Below, in pieces: positions 15,499 to 25,786 of a DNA stretch of 64,000 nucleotides (position 1 is its first letter; every line of letters begins with the position of its first letter). A program made the translations under genes and the position numbers. The notes under the pieces were generated by a model. It was not told the origin of the DNA, did no database searches, and saw only the letters and a program-made list of their open reading frames with translations. The stretch is from Dechloromonas sp. HYN0024 (GTDB lineage Bacteria; Pseudomonadota; Gammaproteobacteria; Burkholderiales; Rhodocyclaceae), in contig NZ_CP031842.1 of NCBI RefSeq assembly GCF_003441615.1, positions 634,501-698,500 of the forward strand. Reading direction: 5' to 3'.

Positions 15499-17343
15499 TC
15501 AGGCAGCGTCCTTGAAAATGCCCATTTCGAACAGTTCGCGCTTGAGCACGAGTTCGCGCGGCATCTTTTCGCCCATCTTGTCGAACCACTCCTTGTGGCC
15601 GGCCAGTTCAGACTTCCAGGCATCCGGATCGATGGTGCTGAGGGCTTCGAAATCGGCCTTGTTAATGTCGAGGCCGGTCCAGTCGATGTCTTCGAACTTC
15701 GGCATCCAGCCCAGCGTGGTTTCCTTGGCGCCGACGGTGCCCTTGCAACGCTGAACGATCCACTTGAGGACGCGCATGTTGTCGCCGAAGCCCGGCCACA
15801 TGAATTCGCCCTTTTCGTTCATGCGGAACCAGTTCACGCAGAAGATCTTCGGCGTCGCATCGACGGTCTTGCCCATCTTCAGCCAATGGTTGAAGTAGTC
15901 ACCCATGTGGTAGCCGCAGAAGGGCAGCATGGCGAACGGGTCGCGGCGCACCACACCTTGCTGGCCGAAGGCGGCAGCGGTGGTCTCGGAGCCCAGCGTG
16001 GCGGCCATGTAGACGCCGTAGTTCCAGTTGAAAGCCTGGTAGACGAGCGGCACGGTGGTGGCGCGACGGCCGCCGAAGATGAAGGCGGAAATCGGCACGC
16101 CGGCCGGGTCTTCCCAGGCGGCGTCAACCGACGGGCACTGGCTGGCCGGGGCGGTGAAGCGCGAATTGGCGTGGGCGGCCTTCTTGCCGGCCTTGCCGTC
16201 TTCCGGCGTCCAGTCGTTGCCTTGCCAGTCGATCAGGTGATCCGGCGCCTGCTTGGTCAGGCCTTCCCACCACACATCGCCGTCGTCGGTCAGCGCGACG
16301 TTGGTGAAGATGATGTTTTCCTTGAGCGTGGCCAGGGCGTTGAAGTTGGTCTTCTCGCTGGTGCCCGGGGCGACGCCGAAGAAACCGGCTTCCGGATTGA
16401 TGGCGTAGAAGCGGGTGACGCCATCCTTGTCGACGCGCGGCTTGATCCAGGCGATGTCGTCACCAATGGTGGTGATCTTCCAGCCGTCCAGGGTCTTCGG
16501 CGGGATCAGCATGGCGAAGTTGGTCTTGCCGCAAGCCGACGGGAAGGCGGCGGCGACGTAGGACTTTTCACCTTCCGGCGACTCGACGCCGAGGATAAGC
16601 ATGTGTTCGGCCAGCCAACCCTGGTCGCGGGCCATGTTGGAAGCGATGCGCAGGGCGAAACACTTCTTGCCGAGCAGGGCGTTGCCGCCGTAGCCGGAAC
16701 CGTAGGACCAGATTTCCCGGGTTTCCGGGTAGTGCACGATGTACTTGACGGTCGGGTTGCACGGCCACTTGGCATCCTGCTGGCCCGGTTCAAGCGGGGC
16801 GCCCACAGTGTGCACGCAGGGCACGTATTCGCCATCGGTGCCGAGCACGTCAAAGACCTTCTTGCCCATGCGGGTCATCGTGCGCATATTGACGACGACG
16901 TAGGCGGAGTCGGTGATTTCAAAGCCGATGTGGGCGATCGGCGAGCCGAGCGGACCCATCGAGAAGGGAATGACGTACATCGTACGACCCTTCATGCAGC
17001 CCTTGAAGACGCTGTTCATGGTCTCGCGCATCTTGGCCGGGGCTTCCCAGTTATTGGTCGGGCCGGCGTCTTCCTTGTTCTCGGAGCAGATATAGGTGCG
17101 GTCTTCGACACGGGCCACGTCGGAAGGGTCAGAGAAGGCCAGGAAGGAGTTCGGGCGCTTGGCTTCGTTGAGCTTGATCAGCGTGCCGGCCTCTACCATT
17201 TCGGCGCACAGGCGGTCATACTCTTCCTGCGACCCGTCGGCCCAATGGATACGATCCGGCTGGGTCAGGGCGGCAATCTCGGCGACCCATTTCTTGAGGC
17301 CTTCGTGTTTGACGTAGTCAGGTGCATTCAGCGGTGCGGTCAT
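15499..17343 (-). CDS. pckG: Phosphoenolpyruvate carboxykinase (GTP)
   Basis: 614-aa cytoplasmic enzyme that converts oxaloacetate and GTP to PEP, CO2 and GDP, the first step of gluconeogenesis from organic acids. The length is typical of the GTP-dependent class. Visible: the kinase-1 P-loop [13 protein letters not shown] with the active-site cysteine, the metal-binding GDDIAWI and [12 protein letters not shown]. The ATG at 17343 starts [11 protein letters not shown]; the frame upstream of it is non-coding. Divergent from maeB across 245 bp, so both C4-to-C3 enzymes could be co-regulated. Confidence 0.95.
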   Translation of the reverse strand: MTAPLNAPDYVKHEGLKKWVAEIAALTQPDRIHWADGSQEEYDRLCAEMVEAGTLIKLNEAKRPNSFLAFSDPSDVARVEDRTYICSENKEDAGPTNNWEAPAKMRETMNSVFKGCMKGRTMYVIPFSMGPLGSPIAHIGFEITDSAYVVVNMRTMTRMGKKVFDVLGTDGEYVPCVHTVGAPLEPGQQDAKWPCNPTVKYIVHYPETREIWSYGSGYGGNALLGKKCFALRIASNMARDQGWLAEHMLILGVESPEGEKSYVAAAFPSACGKTNFAMLIPPKTLDGWKITTIGDDIAWIKPRVDKDGVTRFYAINPEAGFFGVAPGTSEKTNFNALATLKENIIFTNVALTDDGDVWWEGLTKQAPDHLIDWQGNDWTPEDGKAGKKAAHANSRFTAPASQCPSVDAAWEDPAGVPISAFIFGGRRATTVPLVYQAFNWNYGVYMAATLGSETTAAAFGQQGVVRRDPFAMLPFCGYHMGDYFNHWLKMGKTVDATPKIFCVNWFRMNEKGEFMWPGFGDNMRVLKWIVQRCKGTVGAKETTLGWMPKFEDIDWTGLDINKADFEALSTIDPDAWKSELAGHKEWFDKMGEKMPRELVLKRELFEMGIFKDAA

Positions 17344-17532
17344 GGCGGTGTCTCTCTCTAAGTTACTGAAATAGCTAGTTTTCACGCCAGTCGCCGGGAG
17401 CTGCTGCCAAGACTTCGAGCGGCGCTGAAGCCGTCGGCTGGGAAGCCCGTAATTATGCACCAAACTAGGGTAAACATCCACTTGACTTTGCAGTCTAAGT
17501 GATTTCCACGGGGTGAAAGTGCTGAAAAGGCG

Positions 17533-17541
17533 TGGTATTAT
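17533..17541 (+). promoter_or_regulatory. Possible extended -10 promoter for maeB
   Basis: TGG followed by TATTAT, 48 bp before the ATG, matches an extended -10 element; no good -35 is seen. Confidence 0.35.
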
Positions 17542-17588
17542 GTTTCGCGATTCGAAATTGAATTTCACGATATAAAACGGAGGCAGGC

Positions 17589-19868
17589 ATGGATTCTCGA
17601 CAATTACGTGAAGCAGCGCTCTACTATCACCGCGAGCCGAAGCCGGGCAAGATCTCGGTAACCCCGATCAAGCAACTGACCAATCAGTACGATCTGTCGA
17701 TGGCCTACTCGCCGGGTGTGGCTTATGCCTGCGAGGAAATCGTCGCCGATCCGCGTGAAGCCAGTACGCTGACATCGCGTGCCAATCTGGTTGGTGTCAT
17801 CACCAACGGCACGGCCGTCCTCGGCCTTGGTGCCATCGGCCCGCTTGCCGCCAAGCCGGTGATGGAAGGCAAGGGTGTGCTGTTCAAGAAGTTCGCCAAC
17901 ATTGATGTTTTCGACATCGAAATCGAGGAGCGCGATCCGGACAAGCTGATCGACACCATCGCTTCACTGGAACCAACTTTCGGTGGTATCAATCTTGAAG
18001 ACATCAAGGCGCCCGAGTGCTTCTACATCGAGAAGAAGCTGCGCGAGCGCATGAAGATTCCCGTTTTTCACGACGATCAGCACGGTACAGCCATCGTCGT
18101 CGGGGCCGCCATCCTGAATGGCCTGCACCTGATCGGCAAGGATCTGTCCAAGGTCAAAATCGTCACTTCAGGCGCCGGTGCCGCCGCGCTCGCCTGCCTC
18201 GACCTGCTGGTCATGCTGGGCGCCCCTCCCGCCAATATCTGGGTGACCGACATCAAGGGTCTGGTCTACGAAGGCCGCATCGAAGAGATGGACGAAATCA
18301 AGGCGCGTTATGCCAAGGTGACTGATGCCCGGACGCTTGGCGAGGTGATCGCCGATGCTGATGTCTTCCTCGGCCTGTCGGCTGGTGGGGTCCTGAAGCC
18401 GCAAATGGTCGCCAAGATGGCAGCCAATCCCCTAATTATGGCGCTGGCCAACCCGACCCCGGAAATTACGCCGGAATTGGTCAAGAGTGTCCGTAACGAC
18501 GCCATTATCTGCACCGGCCGCTCGGATTACCCGAACCAGGTCAATAACGTGCTGTGCTTCCCCTTTATTTTCCGTGGTGCGCTTGATGTCGGCGCGACGA
18601 CGATTACTGAAGAGATGAAGATGGCGGCGGTCAAGGCCATCGCCGAGCTGGCGCGCGCCGAGCAATCCGAAGTCGCGGCCCGCGCCTATGGCGAAAAGGT
18701 GGCCAGCTTCGGTCCTGAATACCTGATCCCGAACCCCTTTGATCCGCGCCTGATTGTCAAGATTGCGCCGGCTGTTGCCAAGGCGGGCATGGATTCCGGT
18801 GTGGCGACGCGACCGATCAAGGACTGGGATGCCTACATCCAGGGTCTGAACGAATTTGTGTACCACTCCGGCATGATCATGAAGCCGGTCTTCTCGCAGG
18901 CCAAGATGGCGCCCAAGCGCATTGTCTTCTCGGAGGGCGAAGATGAGCGGGTGCTGCGCGCTATCCAGGTGATTCGTGATGAAGGCATCGCACGGCCCGT
19001 CCTGATTGGTCGGCCCAGTGAAATCAATCGCCGCATTGAAATCGCCGGCCTGCGTATCCGCGAAGGCGAAGACTTTGAGGTCATTCATGCGGATAACTGC
19101 GAATTTTTTGACCAGCACTTCGACGAGTTCGCGACGACCTATCATCGCCTGATGGAGCGCAAGGGGGTTTCGCCCGAATTTGCCCGCCGGGAAATTCGCC
19201 GCCGTGCCACGCTCTACGGCTCGCTGATGGTGCATCTCGGTTACGCCGACGGCCTTATTTGCGGCACCTTCGGTCGTCATGAAACGCACCGCCATTATGT
19301 CGAGAGCGTCATCGGCAACCAGGCGGGCGTCGATCGGTGCTATGCCATGAATCTCCTGATGTTGCCTGGTCGCACGGTGTTCATTGGCGACACCTATGTC
19401 AATTACGACCCGAGTGCCGAGCAACTGGCCGACATGACCCTGCTGGCCGCCCAGGAAATCCGCAACTTCGGCATCCAGCCCAAGGTGGCGCTGCTTTCGC
19501 ACTCGACTTTCGGTACGGAAAATACGCCGACCGCCCTCAAGATGCGCGAAGTGCTGGCTATCCTTAACCAGCGTGCCCCGGATCTCGAAGTTGAAGGTGA
19601 GATGCACGGTGATGCGGCGCTGGATGAACGCATCCGCCTCAGCGCCTTCCCCAACTCGCGTCTCAAGGGTCAGGCCAACCTGCTGATCATGCCGACGCTT
19701 GATGCGGCAAACATCTCCTTCAATCTGCTGAAAGTGGCGGCTGGTGACAATCTGACCATTGGCCCCATCCTCCTCGGCGCCGCCAAGCCGGTCAATATTC
19801 TGACGCCGACGGCGACAGTGCGGCGGATCGTCAATATGACAGCGTTGACAGTCGTTGATGCCGGATAA
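17589..19868 (+). CDS. maeB: NADP-dependent malic enzyme with phosphotransacetylase-like domain
   Basis: 759-aa fusion typical of proteobacterial MaeB: a malic-enzyme half (about residues 1-430) that decarboxylates malate to pyruvate with NADP, and a C-terminal phosphotransacetylase-like half (about 430-759) that in characterised enzymes is regulatory. Motifs: [24 protein letters not shown], the Rossmann [10 protein letters not shown] and, in the second half, [11 protein letters not shown]. The ATG has GGAGG nine bases upstream. Opposite pckG; together they interconvert C4 acids and pyruvate/PEP. Confidence 0.95.
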   Translation: MDSRQLREAALYYHREPKPGKISVTPIKQLTNQYDLSMAYSPGVAYACEEIVADPREASTLTSRANLVGVITNGTAVLGLGAIGPLAAKPVMEGKGVLFKKFANIDVFDIEIEERDPDKLIDTIASLEPTFGGINLEDIKAPECFYIEKKLRERMKIPVFHDDQHGTAIVVGAAILNGLHLIGKDLSKVKIVTSGAGAAALACLDLLVMLGAPPANIWVTDIKGLVYEGRIEEMDEIKARYAKVTDARTLGEVIADADVFLGLSAGGVLKPQMVAKMAANPLIMALANPTPEITPELVKSVRNDAIICTGRSDYPNQVNNVLCFPFIFRGALDVGATTITEEMKMAAVKAIAELARAEQSEVAARAYGEKVASFGPEYLIPNPFDPRLIVKIAPAVAKAGMDSGVATRPIKDWDAYIQGLNEFVYHSGMIMKPVFSQAKMAPKRIVFSEGEDERVLRAIQVIRDEGIARPVLIGRPSEINRRIEIAGLRIREGEDFEVIHADNCEFFDQHFDEFATTYHRLMERKGVSPEFARREIRRRATLYGSLMVHLGYADGLICGTFGRHETHRHYVESVIGNQAGVDRCYAMNLLMLPGRTVFIGDTYVNYDPSAEQLADMTLLAAQEIRNFGIQPKVALLSHSTFGTENTPTALKMREVLAILNQRAPDLEVEGEMHGDAALDERIRLSAFPNSRLKGQANLLIMPTLDAANISFNLLKVAAGDNLTIGPILLGAAKPVNILTPTATVRRIVNMTALTVVDAG

Positions 19869-19972
19869 TTACTTTCTTTAAGTTGTTGTTGTATCTATCT
19901 ATTTTTATTGTTATTTCGCGACCCCCTGCTAAACTAAGGTAAAATTCGACCGATGTTGGCAGGAGGTTGTGA

Positions 19973-21058
19973 ATGAAGCATAAACTTAGGGCGGCCTTGC
20001 TGGTCGTTGCCATGTTGGGCCTTGGGACCCAGTCGCCGCTGTCGGCGGCAGCCGTTGGCAAGTCGGAGCAGCAGTCGGCCAAAAAAGATCCGGTCAAGAA
20101 GCCGCACGGGCACGCCAAATCGGCGGGCAAGAAGTCTTCTCATGGCCATGCGGCAAGCACCAAGGCGCCCCGCAAAGTGGCCGGCAAGTCGGCTTCGGGC
20201 AAGACGATGGCCGCCACCGGGTCGAAAACCCAGCTGGCCCATGGCGTATCCAAAAAGCACATCCGGCATGCCGCGCTCGCCGATATGGACCCAAGTCGCT
20301 TGGCGCTCTATTCGGCATCGGCGCTGGTGATCGATCAAAGCAATGGACAGGTCATGCTCGAGAAGCATCCCGATATGGTCGTGCCGATTGCTTCGATCTC
20401 CAAATTGATGACGGCGATGGTGGTACTCGATGCCAAGCCTGATCTGCAGGAAGTTATTTCAATTGGTGACGAGGATGTCGATGGCCTCAAGGGCACGCGC
20501 TCACGTTTGCCGGTCGGGACCACGATGACCCGCGAGGCGGCCATGCTGCTGGCGCTGATGTCTTCGGAAAACCGGGCGGCTCACGCGCTGGGACGACACT
20601 ATCCGGGTGGCATGCCGGCCTTTGTCCAGGCCATGAACAAGAAGGCCCAGTCGCTCGGTATGTACAACAGCCGTTTTGAAGAGCCAACCGGCCTGTCGAG
20701 CAACAACGTGTCGACGGCCCACGATCTGGCCCGCATGGTTGCCGCGGCGGCCCGCTATCCGGAAATCCGCAGCTATTCGACAACGGCCGAGGCCAAGGTC
20801 GAATTGAACGGGCGTATTCGCGACTTCCACAACACCAACGCACTGGTGCGCAGTGATACCTGGGAGATCGGCGTGTCGAAGACCGGCTATATTTCCGAGG
20901 CGGGTCGTTGCCTGGTCATGCAGGCCAGGGTGGCTGACAAGCCGGTCGTCATCGTACTGCTTGATTCGCAGGGCAAGATGACTCGCGTCGGTGATGCCAA
21001 CCGGATCAAGCGCTGGATGGAAAGTGCCAGTCTGGTCACCGAGCGCCGTCGGGTCTGA
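19973..21058 (+). CDS. pbpG: D-alanyl-D-alanine endopeptidase (PBP7/8 type)
   Basis: 361-aa periplasmic serine peptidase acting on peptidoglycan cross-links. Signal peptide at residues 1-27; then an unusual Lys/His/Ser/Ala-rich low-complexity linker (about 30-100) that may contact the wall; then peptidase S11 motifs S141-ISK144, S198-EN200 and K303-TG305. There is no C-terminal amphipathic anchor of the PBP5 kind, which favours the PBP7 group. The RBS is GGAGG before ATG 19973. A terminator follows. Confidence 0.87.
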   Translation: MKHKLRAALLVVAMLGLGTQSPLSAAAVGKSEQQSAKKDPVKKPHGHAKSAGKKSSHGHAASTKAPRKVAGKSASGKTMAATGSKTQLAHGVSKKHIRHAALADMDPSRLALYSASALVIDQSNGQVMLEKHPDMVVPIASISKLMTAMVVLDAKPDLQEVISIGDEDVDGLKGTRSRLPVGTTMTREAAMLLALMSSENRAAHALGRHYPGGMPAFVQAMNKKAQSLGMYNSRFEEPTGLSSNNVSTAHDLARMVAAAARYPEIRSYSTTAEAKVELNGRIRDFHNTNALVRSDTWEIGVSKTGYISEAGRCLVMQARVADKPVVIVLLDSQGKMTRVGDANRIKRWMESASLVTERRRV

Positions 21059-21077
21059 TCATCTGACTGCCATCACC

Positions 21078-21106
21078 AAGGCCGCCGTGTGAGGCCTTTA
21101 TTTTTT
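21078..21106 (+). terminator. Terminator after pbpG
   Basis: Stem AAGGCC / GGCCTT (21078-21083 with 21093-21098) followed by TATTTTTT. It overlaps the 3' end of the convergent IclR gene. Confidence 0.7.
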
Positions 21107-21886
21107 GCTGCCGGTGTAACCGAGGGTTTTCGAGACGGCGTCGGCGGTCTGTCGGACCTGACGAGCCCAGTCGGGATCGTGGCGGTCAGCCGGGGCAGAG
21201 ACAGATAGTGCCGCGACGACATTGCCTTCATCATCATGGATGGGGGCGGCCACACATTTGAGACCCAGTTCGGCTTCTTCGTCGTCATAGGCCACGCCGT
21301 GACGACGGACCTTGTCGAGTTCCTTTTCAAGGGCGACGAGACTGGTCAGTGAATGCGGTGTCTTGCCCGGCAGGCCGGTACGTTTGGCGTAATCACGGAC
21401 CTTTTGTGCCGTCTCGGCGGCGAGGAATAGTTTGCCGAGCGAGGTCAGGTGCAGCGGTGCTCTACCGCCGACGAGGTAGACCACGCGGACGAGGGCGCGG
21501 CCCGACGAGGTGCGTTCGAGATAGACAATTTCGTCTTCATGGCGGGCGCCGAGATTGATCGCTTCACCGATTTTTTCGTGAAGTTCCTGCATGAAGGGCA
21601 GGGCGACTTCACGCATGTTGATGCGGGATTTGACGATGCCGCCCAACTCAAGCAGACGAATACCGAGACGGTAAGTGCCGGCATCCTGACGCTCGACAAA
21701 GCGGGCAGCGCTCATGGCGGCCAGAATGCGGTGCGCGGTCGAAGGATGCAGGTCGGTAGCCTGGGCCAGTTGCTTGAGGCTTGCCGAATCGGGAGACGCA
21801 GCAAGGGCGTCGAGCAGCGACATCATGCGCTCGATGACCTGGATGGTGCCTGGCGTTTTGGCCGGCCCGCTGGCAGCTTCTGACAA
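21098..21886 (-). CDS. IclR-family transcriptional regulator
   Basis: 262-aa regulator with an N-terminal winged HTH (residues 15-75; LKQLAQATDLHPSTAHRILAAM) and a C-terminal effector-binding IclR domain (about 90-255; LGLKCVAAPIHDDEGNVVAALSVS). Divergent from the lldE operon across 70 bp, so it most likely controls that operon in response to lactate or a related acid (inference from position). Confidence 0.9.
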   Translation of the reverse strand: MSEAASGPAKTPGTIQVIERMMSLLDALAASPDSASLKQLAQATDLHPSTAHRILAAMSAARFVERQDAGTYRLGIRLLELGGIVKSRINMREVALPFMQELHEKIGEAINLGARHEDEIVYLERTSSGRALVRVVYLVGGRAPLHLTSLGKLFLAAETAQKVRDYAKRTGLPGKTPHSLTSLVALEKELDKVRRHGVAYDDEEAELGLKCVAAPIHDDEGNVVAALSVSAPADRHDPDWARQVRQTADAVSKTLGYTGSKK

Positions 21887-21956
21887 CTGGATTCCTTTAT
21901 TGGTGCGGTTTGAGTAGCATTAGCCACTTCATTTTCTTGTGCGCCGCAATATTAGC

Positions 21957-22688
21957 ATGCGCTTAGCTCTCTACGTCACCTGTCTGGTTGACCTGATGCG
22001 TCCCTCGGTCGGCTTTGCCACATTGCGCCTGCTTGAGGCGAGTGGTGCCGAGGTGATCGTCCCGGAAGGCCAGACCTGCTGCGGCCAACCGGCGTGGAGT
22101 GCAGGGAATCGTCCGCTGGCTACGGATCTGGCCAAGAAGGCAATAGCTGAACTGGAGGGCTACGACTATGTCGTCATTCCGTCCGGTTCATGCACCGATC
22201 AGGTACGAAACGTTTATCCCCAACTGCTTGCGGGTGATCCTGCATGGGAGGCTCGGGCCCGTTTGCTGGCCGAGCGAACTTACGAACTGACGACCTTTCT
22301 TGCTGAAGTCATCAAGACAGATGTGGTGCCGGGCGAGTTTCACGGGACCGTCACTTACCATGATTCCTGCAAGGGGCTACGCGGACTGGGCATCAAGCAG
22401 CAACCTCGCCAATTGCTCCTCAAGGTGCGTGGCCTGAGCGTGAAGGAAATGCCTGACTGCGAGGAGTGTTGCGGTTTTGGTGGTGCCTTCTCGGTGAAAT
22501 TCGCCGACATCTCGACGCAGATCGTCGACCGCAAATGTGCCTCGATTGCCGATGCCGGCGCTGATGCAGTGCTGGGTGGCGATCTGGGTTGCCTGATCAA
22601 TATCGAAGGGCGTTTGCGCCGGCGCGGCGATGAAGTGACGCGGGTCTTGCACATTGCCGAGGTGCTGGCGGGTGGGGGCGACTCCTGA
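21957..22688 (+). CDS. lldE: Lactate oxidation Fe-S protein LldE (LutA)
   Basis: 243-aa cytoplasmic protein with two cysteine-rich CCG domains: CCGQPAWSAG (C41-C42) and CEECCGFGGAFSVKF. It is a subunit of the LldEFG/LutABC complex that oxidises L-lactate to pyruvate at the membrane quinone pool. I use ATG 21957; a start at 21939 would add six residues but lies closer to the divergent promoter. First gene of an operon with overlapping starts up to 26645. Confidence 0.9.
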   Translation: MRLALYVTCLVDLMRPSVGFATLRLLEASGAEVIVPEGQTCCGQPAWSAGNRPLATDLAKKAIAELEGYDYVVIPSGSCTDQVRNVYPQLLAGDPAWEARARLLAERTYELTTFLAEVIKTDVVPGEFHGTVTYHDSCKGLRGLGIKQQPRQLLLKVRGLSVKEMPDCEECCGFGGAFSVKFADISTQIVDRKCASIADAGADAVLGGDLGCLINIEGRLRRRGDEVTRVLHIAEVLAGGGDS

Positions 22689-24130
22689 TGGTGACCACCA
22701 AGCATTCGCAGGCCATGTATTTCCAGGCAAGGGCCGGCGAAAAGGTCAGGAACGCTGTCCTGCAACGCGCCTTGCAAAAGGCCAAGCCGCTGTTCGTCGG
22801 CAAGCGGGCCAAGGGGGTCGCCTCGCTGGCTGAGGACGGTCTTGATTTTGAAGGGTTGCGCGCTGCGGCGAAAAGCATCCGGAACCGGACGCTCGACGAT
22901 CTCGATGTCTGGCTGGATATCTTCGAGGAGCGGGCTACGGCGAGCGGAGCGAAAGTGCTGTGGGCCCGCGATGGTGCCGAGGTCAGTCAGCTGGTGGTCG
23001 ATATCGCCCGCCGGCATGGCGTGAGCAAGGCCGTCAAGTCGAAGTCCATGCTCTCCGAAGAGGCGCAGCTTAACCAGGCCCTGGCGGCGGCCGGTATCCG
23101 GCCAGTCGAGACCGATCTTGGCGAATACATCGTCCAGTTGGCCGGAGAAGCGCCTTCGCATATCATCGCGCCGGCCGTACACAAGAACATTAACGAGATC
23201 GAGACGCTGTTCGCCAAGGCGCACGGGCGTCCGGAGGAGGCGCGGACTTCGGCCGACATCCCGGCCATGACACAAGAGGCGAGAGCGGTGCTGCGGCAGC
23301 ATTTTCTGAGCGCAGACATGGGTATTTCCGGGGCCAACTTCCTGATTGCTGAAACGGGCAGTGCGGCGCTTGTCACCAACGAAGGCAACGGCCGCATGGT
23401 GACGACGCTGCCGAAAATCCATGTGGTGATTACCGGTATCGAAAAAATCATCCCGACGCTCGATGATTTCGCCACCCTGATGCGCCTGTTGCCGCGTTCG
23501 GCGACCGGGCAATCGATATCCAATTACGTCTCTTTGCTGACCGGGACGAAGCGGCAAGGCGACCACGACGGCCCCGAAAAAACGATTTTCATACTTGTCG
23601 ACAATGGCCGTGCCAATCTGCTCGGCTCCGACTATCAGGACATGCTGCGTTGCATCCGCTGTGGCGCCTGCATGAATCATTGTCCGGTCTATTTCTCGCT
23701 CGGCGGGCACGCCTACGGATGGGTGTATCCGGGACCGATGGGGTCGGTGCTGACGCCGCTGTACACCGGGATCGAAAATGCCCTTGATCTGCCGCATGCG
23801 TCGACCGGCTGCAATCAGTGCGGCAGCGTCTGCCCGGTCGATATTCCCTTGCCGACGCTGATGCACCGGCTGCGCGAGGCACAGCAAGAGCGTGGCCTCC
23901 GCCCGTGGTCCGAGCGCCTGGCCCTCAAGGCCTGGGCCTGGCTGGCCGGACATCCGGCTCTCTATCGCTGGTGCACCCGGCGAGCGGTGCGTTATCTCAA
24001 CTGGCTGGCTGGCGGCAAAGGCCGTATTCGAATTTTCGGACTGGCCCCGGCCTGGACCGAGGGGCGCGACCTTCCGGTATCCTCCGGCCGGACATTTCAC
24101 GAACTTTACTCAGCACGAAAGAAACCCTGA
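22688..24130 (+). CDS. lldF: Lactate oxidation iron-sulfur protein LldF (LutB)
   Basis: 480-aa protein: an N-terminal LUD domain (about residues 60-290) and a C-terminal ferredoxin module with CIRCGACMNHCPVY and CNQCGSVCPVDIP (two 4Fe-4S clusters), followed by the DUF3390-like tail. Electron-transfer subunit of the lactate dehydrogenase complex. Its ATG overlaps the lldE stop (TGATG). Confidence 0.92.
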   Translation: MVTTKHSQAMYFQARAGEKVRNAVLQRALQKAKPLFVGKRAKGVASLAEDGLDFEGLRAAAKSIRNRTLDDLDVWLDIFEERATASGAKVLWARDGAEVSQLVVDIARRHGVSKAVKSKSMLSEEAQLNQALAAAGIRPVETDLGEYIVQLAGEAPSHIIAPAVHKNINEIETLFAKAHGRPEEARTSADIPAMTQEARAVLRQHFLSADMGISGANFLIAETGSAALVTNEGNGRMVTTLPKIHVVITGIEKIIPTLDDFATLMRLLPRSATGQSISNYVSLLTGTKRQGDHDGPEKTIFILVDNGRANLLGSDYQDMLRCIRCGACMNHCPVYFSLGGHAYGWVYPGPMGSVLTPLYTGIENALDLPHASTGCNQCGSVCPVDIPLPTLMHRLREAQQERGLRPWSERLALKAWAWLAGHPALYRWCTRRAVRYLNWLAGGKGRIRIFGLAPAWTEGRDLPVSSGRTFHELYSARKKP

Positions 24131-24132
24131 AC

Positions 24133-24830
24133 ATGGAATTTTCTCCTGAAGGCCCGAAGGCCATTCCGTTGTGGGTCAACGGTCATGCCTTTCTGACCGT
24201 GACCGATGCTTTTTACGATGTGACTAATCCGGCAACCGGTGAGGCCATTTATCGCGTGCCCTTGTGTGGGCCAGTGAGGCAGCTGAGGCTGTCAGCGCAG
24301 CGCAGGCGGCGCAGCCGGCCTGGGCGATGATGGGTCTCCTGGCGCGGCGGGTCTGTCTGTCTGGCCTGGCTGATGCGCTTGACCGCTACACCGGGCACTT
24401 CGCCAAGATGTTGAGCAAGGAGTGTGGTTTCGACGAAGCCCACGCGACCGCCGAGGTCGTCGACGCCGTGGCTGCCCTGCGGGGTGCTGCGGTTGGTGAG
24501 ACTGGTGTTTTCGCACTGGTTCTCGACGCCTCGCGGCCGCTGGCCGGCCTCGCCGAAGCAATCGCACCGGCCCTCATGGCGGGGGCGACTGTGGTCGTCA
24601 AGCCGAGCCTGAAAGCGCCGGCCACGGTTTATGCCTTGTGCGAACTGTCTGGTCGTGCCGAGTGGCCGGCCGGGGTGCTCAACCTGATGCAGGGCGATAC
24701 GGCGGCCATCGCAGGTTTGTGTGCCAGCGGCATAGATCGTCTCGTCTATGCCGGACAGGCCTCGCTGGGCGTTCAGGTCGGCGCTATCGCCGAAGCGGCC
24801 GGTACGCCATTTGAAATGAAGACTGCCTGA
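24133..24830 (+). pseudogene. Aldehyde dehydrogenase fragment with frameshift
   Basis: An ATG at 24133 opens a frame encoding an ALDH N-terminus (LWVNGHAF, VTNPATGEAIYRVPLCG), which leaves register near 24270. The continuing ALDH sequence (ASEAAEAVSAAQAAQPAWA onward, then VVKPSLKAP and AGVLNLMQGD) is in another frame, open to 24830. One missing base in GGGCCAGTGAGG would explain it. Even repaired, the product would be about 232 aa and stop near FEMKTA, before the catalytic glutamate and cysteine; only the NAD-binding half exists. It lies inside the lactate operon with coupled ends, so it may be a decaying gene, a frameshifting gene or a sequencing error. Confidence 0.75.
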
Positions 24831-25786
24831 TGTTGCGCATCGTCCAGCTTGAAAGCGAATCCCTGATCGCCAATGTCCGGCGACCAGCCTTCGCGCATGA
24901 CTGGGTCGATCACGCCAAAACAGCGCCGGGCCAGGTGGTCGAGCGCCTTGCCGGGGCGACGATTGCCATCACCAACAAGGTGCCTATCGACACTGCGGCG
25001 CTGGCTGCCTTGCCCGACCTCAAAATGATTGCTGTCTCGGCGACCGGGACCAATAACGTCGATCTTGATACTTGCCGGGCGCGCGGCATTGTTGTCTCGA
25101 ATATCCGTGGATATGCCGAGCGCACGGTGCCGGAGCATGCCATGGCCCTGTTGCTGGCGCTTTCCCGCAACCTCGTAGCCTGGCGCGATACGCTCCGGGC
25201 CGGGGGGTGGCAGCAGGCCGAACAGTTCTGTCTGTTCGATCACCCGATCCGCGACCTGCATGGCGCGACGCTCGGCCTGATCGGTAGCGGCACGCTGGGC
25301 AATGGCGTGGCGCGGTTGGCCGAGGCTTTCGGCATGCGGGTGTTGCGGGCAGAGCGTCCGGGTGCGGCGATGGTGCGGCCGGGCTATACATCATTTGCCG
25401 CGGTGCTCGCTGAGGCCGATGCGATCAGCCTGCACTGTCCGCTGACCGAGACGACGAAAAATCTGATCGGCGAGGCAGAGTTGCGGGCCATGAAGCGTAC
25501 TGCCCTGCTTATCAATACGGCGCGTGGGGGCATCGTTGATGAACGGGCCTTGATCAGAGCCTTGCAGGAGGGCTGGATCGCCGGTGCCGGCTTTGATGTC
25601 ATCACGGCCGAACCGCCGCTGGCTGATCATCCGATGGTCGATTCTGACCTGCTGGCACTGCCCAACTTCCTCCTTACCCCCCATGTCGGCTGGTCGAGTC
25701 GGCCGGCCATGCAGACACTGGCTGACCAGTTGATCGACAATATCGAAGCCTTCGTCGTCGGGGCACCGCGGAACCGGGTGGCATGA
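24830..25786 (+). CDS. D-2-hydroxyacid dehydrogenase (NAD-dependent)
   Basis: 318-aa member of the D-isomer 2-hydroxyacid dehydrogenases. Rossmann motif GLIGSGTLGNGVA (about residue 149), catalytic Arg in NTARGGIVDE, Glu in ITAEPP, His in LTPHVGW. Closest in feel to glycerate/hydroxypyruvate reductases (HprA), but in this operon it might supply or interconvert D-lactate or another 2-hydroxyacid (inference). The ATG overlaps the preceding stop and the gene end overlaps lldG by 4 bp. Confidence 0.87.
   Translation: MLRIVQLESESLIANVRRPAFAHDWVDHAKTAPGQVVERLAGATIAITNKVPIDTAALAALPDLKMIAVSATGTNNVDLDTCRARGIVVSNIRGYAERTVPEHAMALLLALSRNLVAWRDTLRAGGWQQAEQFCLFDHPIRDLHGATLGLIGSGTLGNGVARLAEAFGMRVLRAERPGAAMVRPGYTSFAAVLAEADAISLHCPLTETTKNLIGEAELRAMKRTALLINTARGGIVDERALIRALQEGWIAGAGFDVITAEPPLADHPMVDSDLLALPNFLLTPHVGWSSRPAMQTLADQLIDNIEAFVVGAPRNRVA

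Noticed and set aside
15595..17361. 588-aa plus-strand ORF opposite pckG
   Set aside because: It is the antisense shadow of a highly conserved GC-rich gene; its translation is Gly/Val/Asp/His-rich with no domain and no RBS.
22355..24100. 581-aa minus-strand ORF opposite lldE/lldF
   Set aside because: Shadow of conserved Fe-S proteins; Arg/His/Pro-rich translation without motifs.
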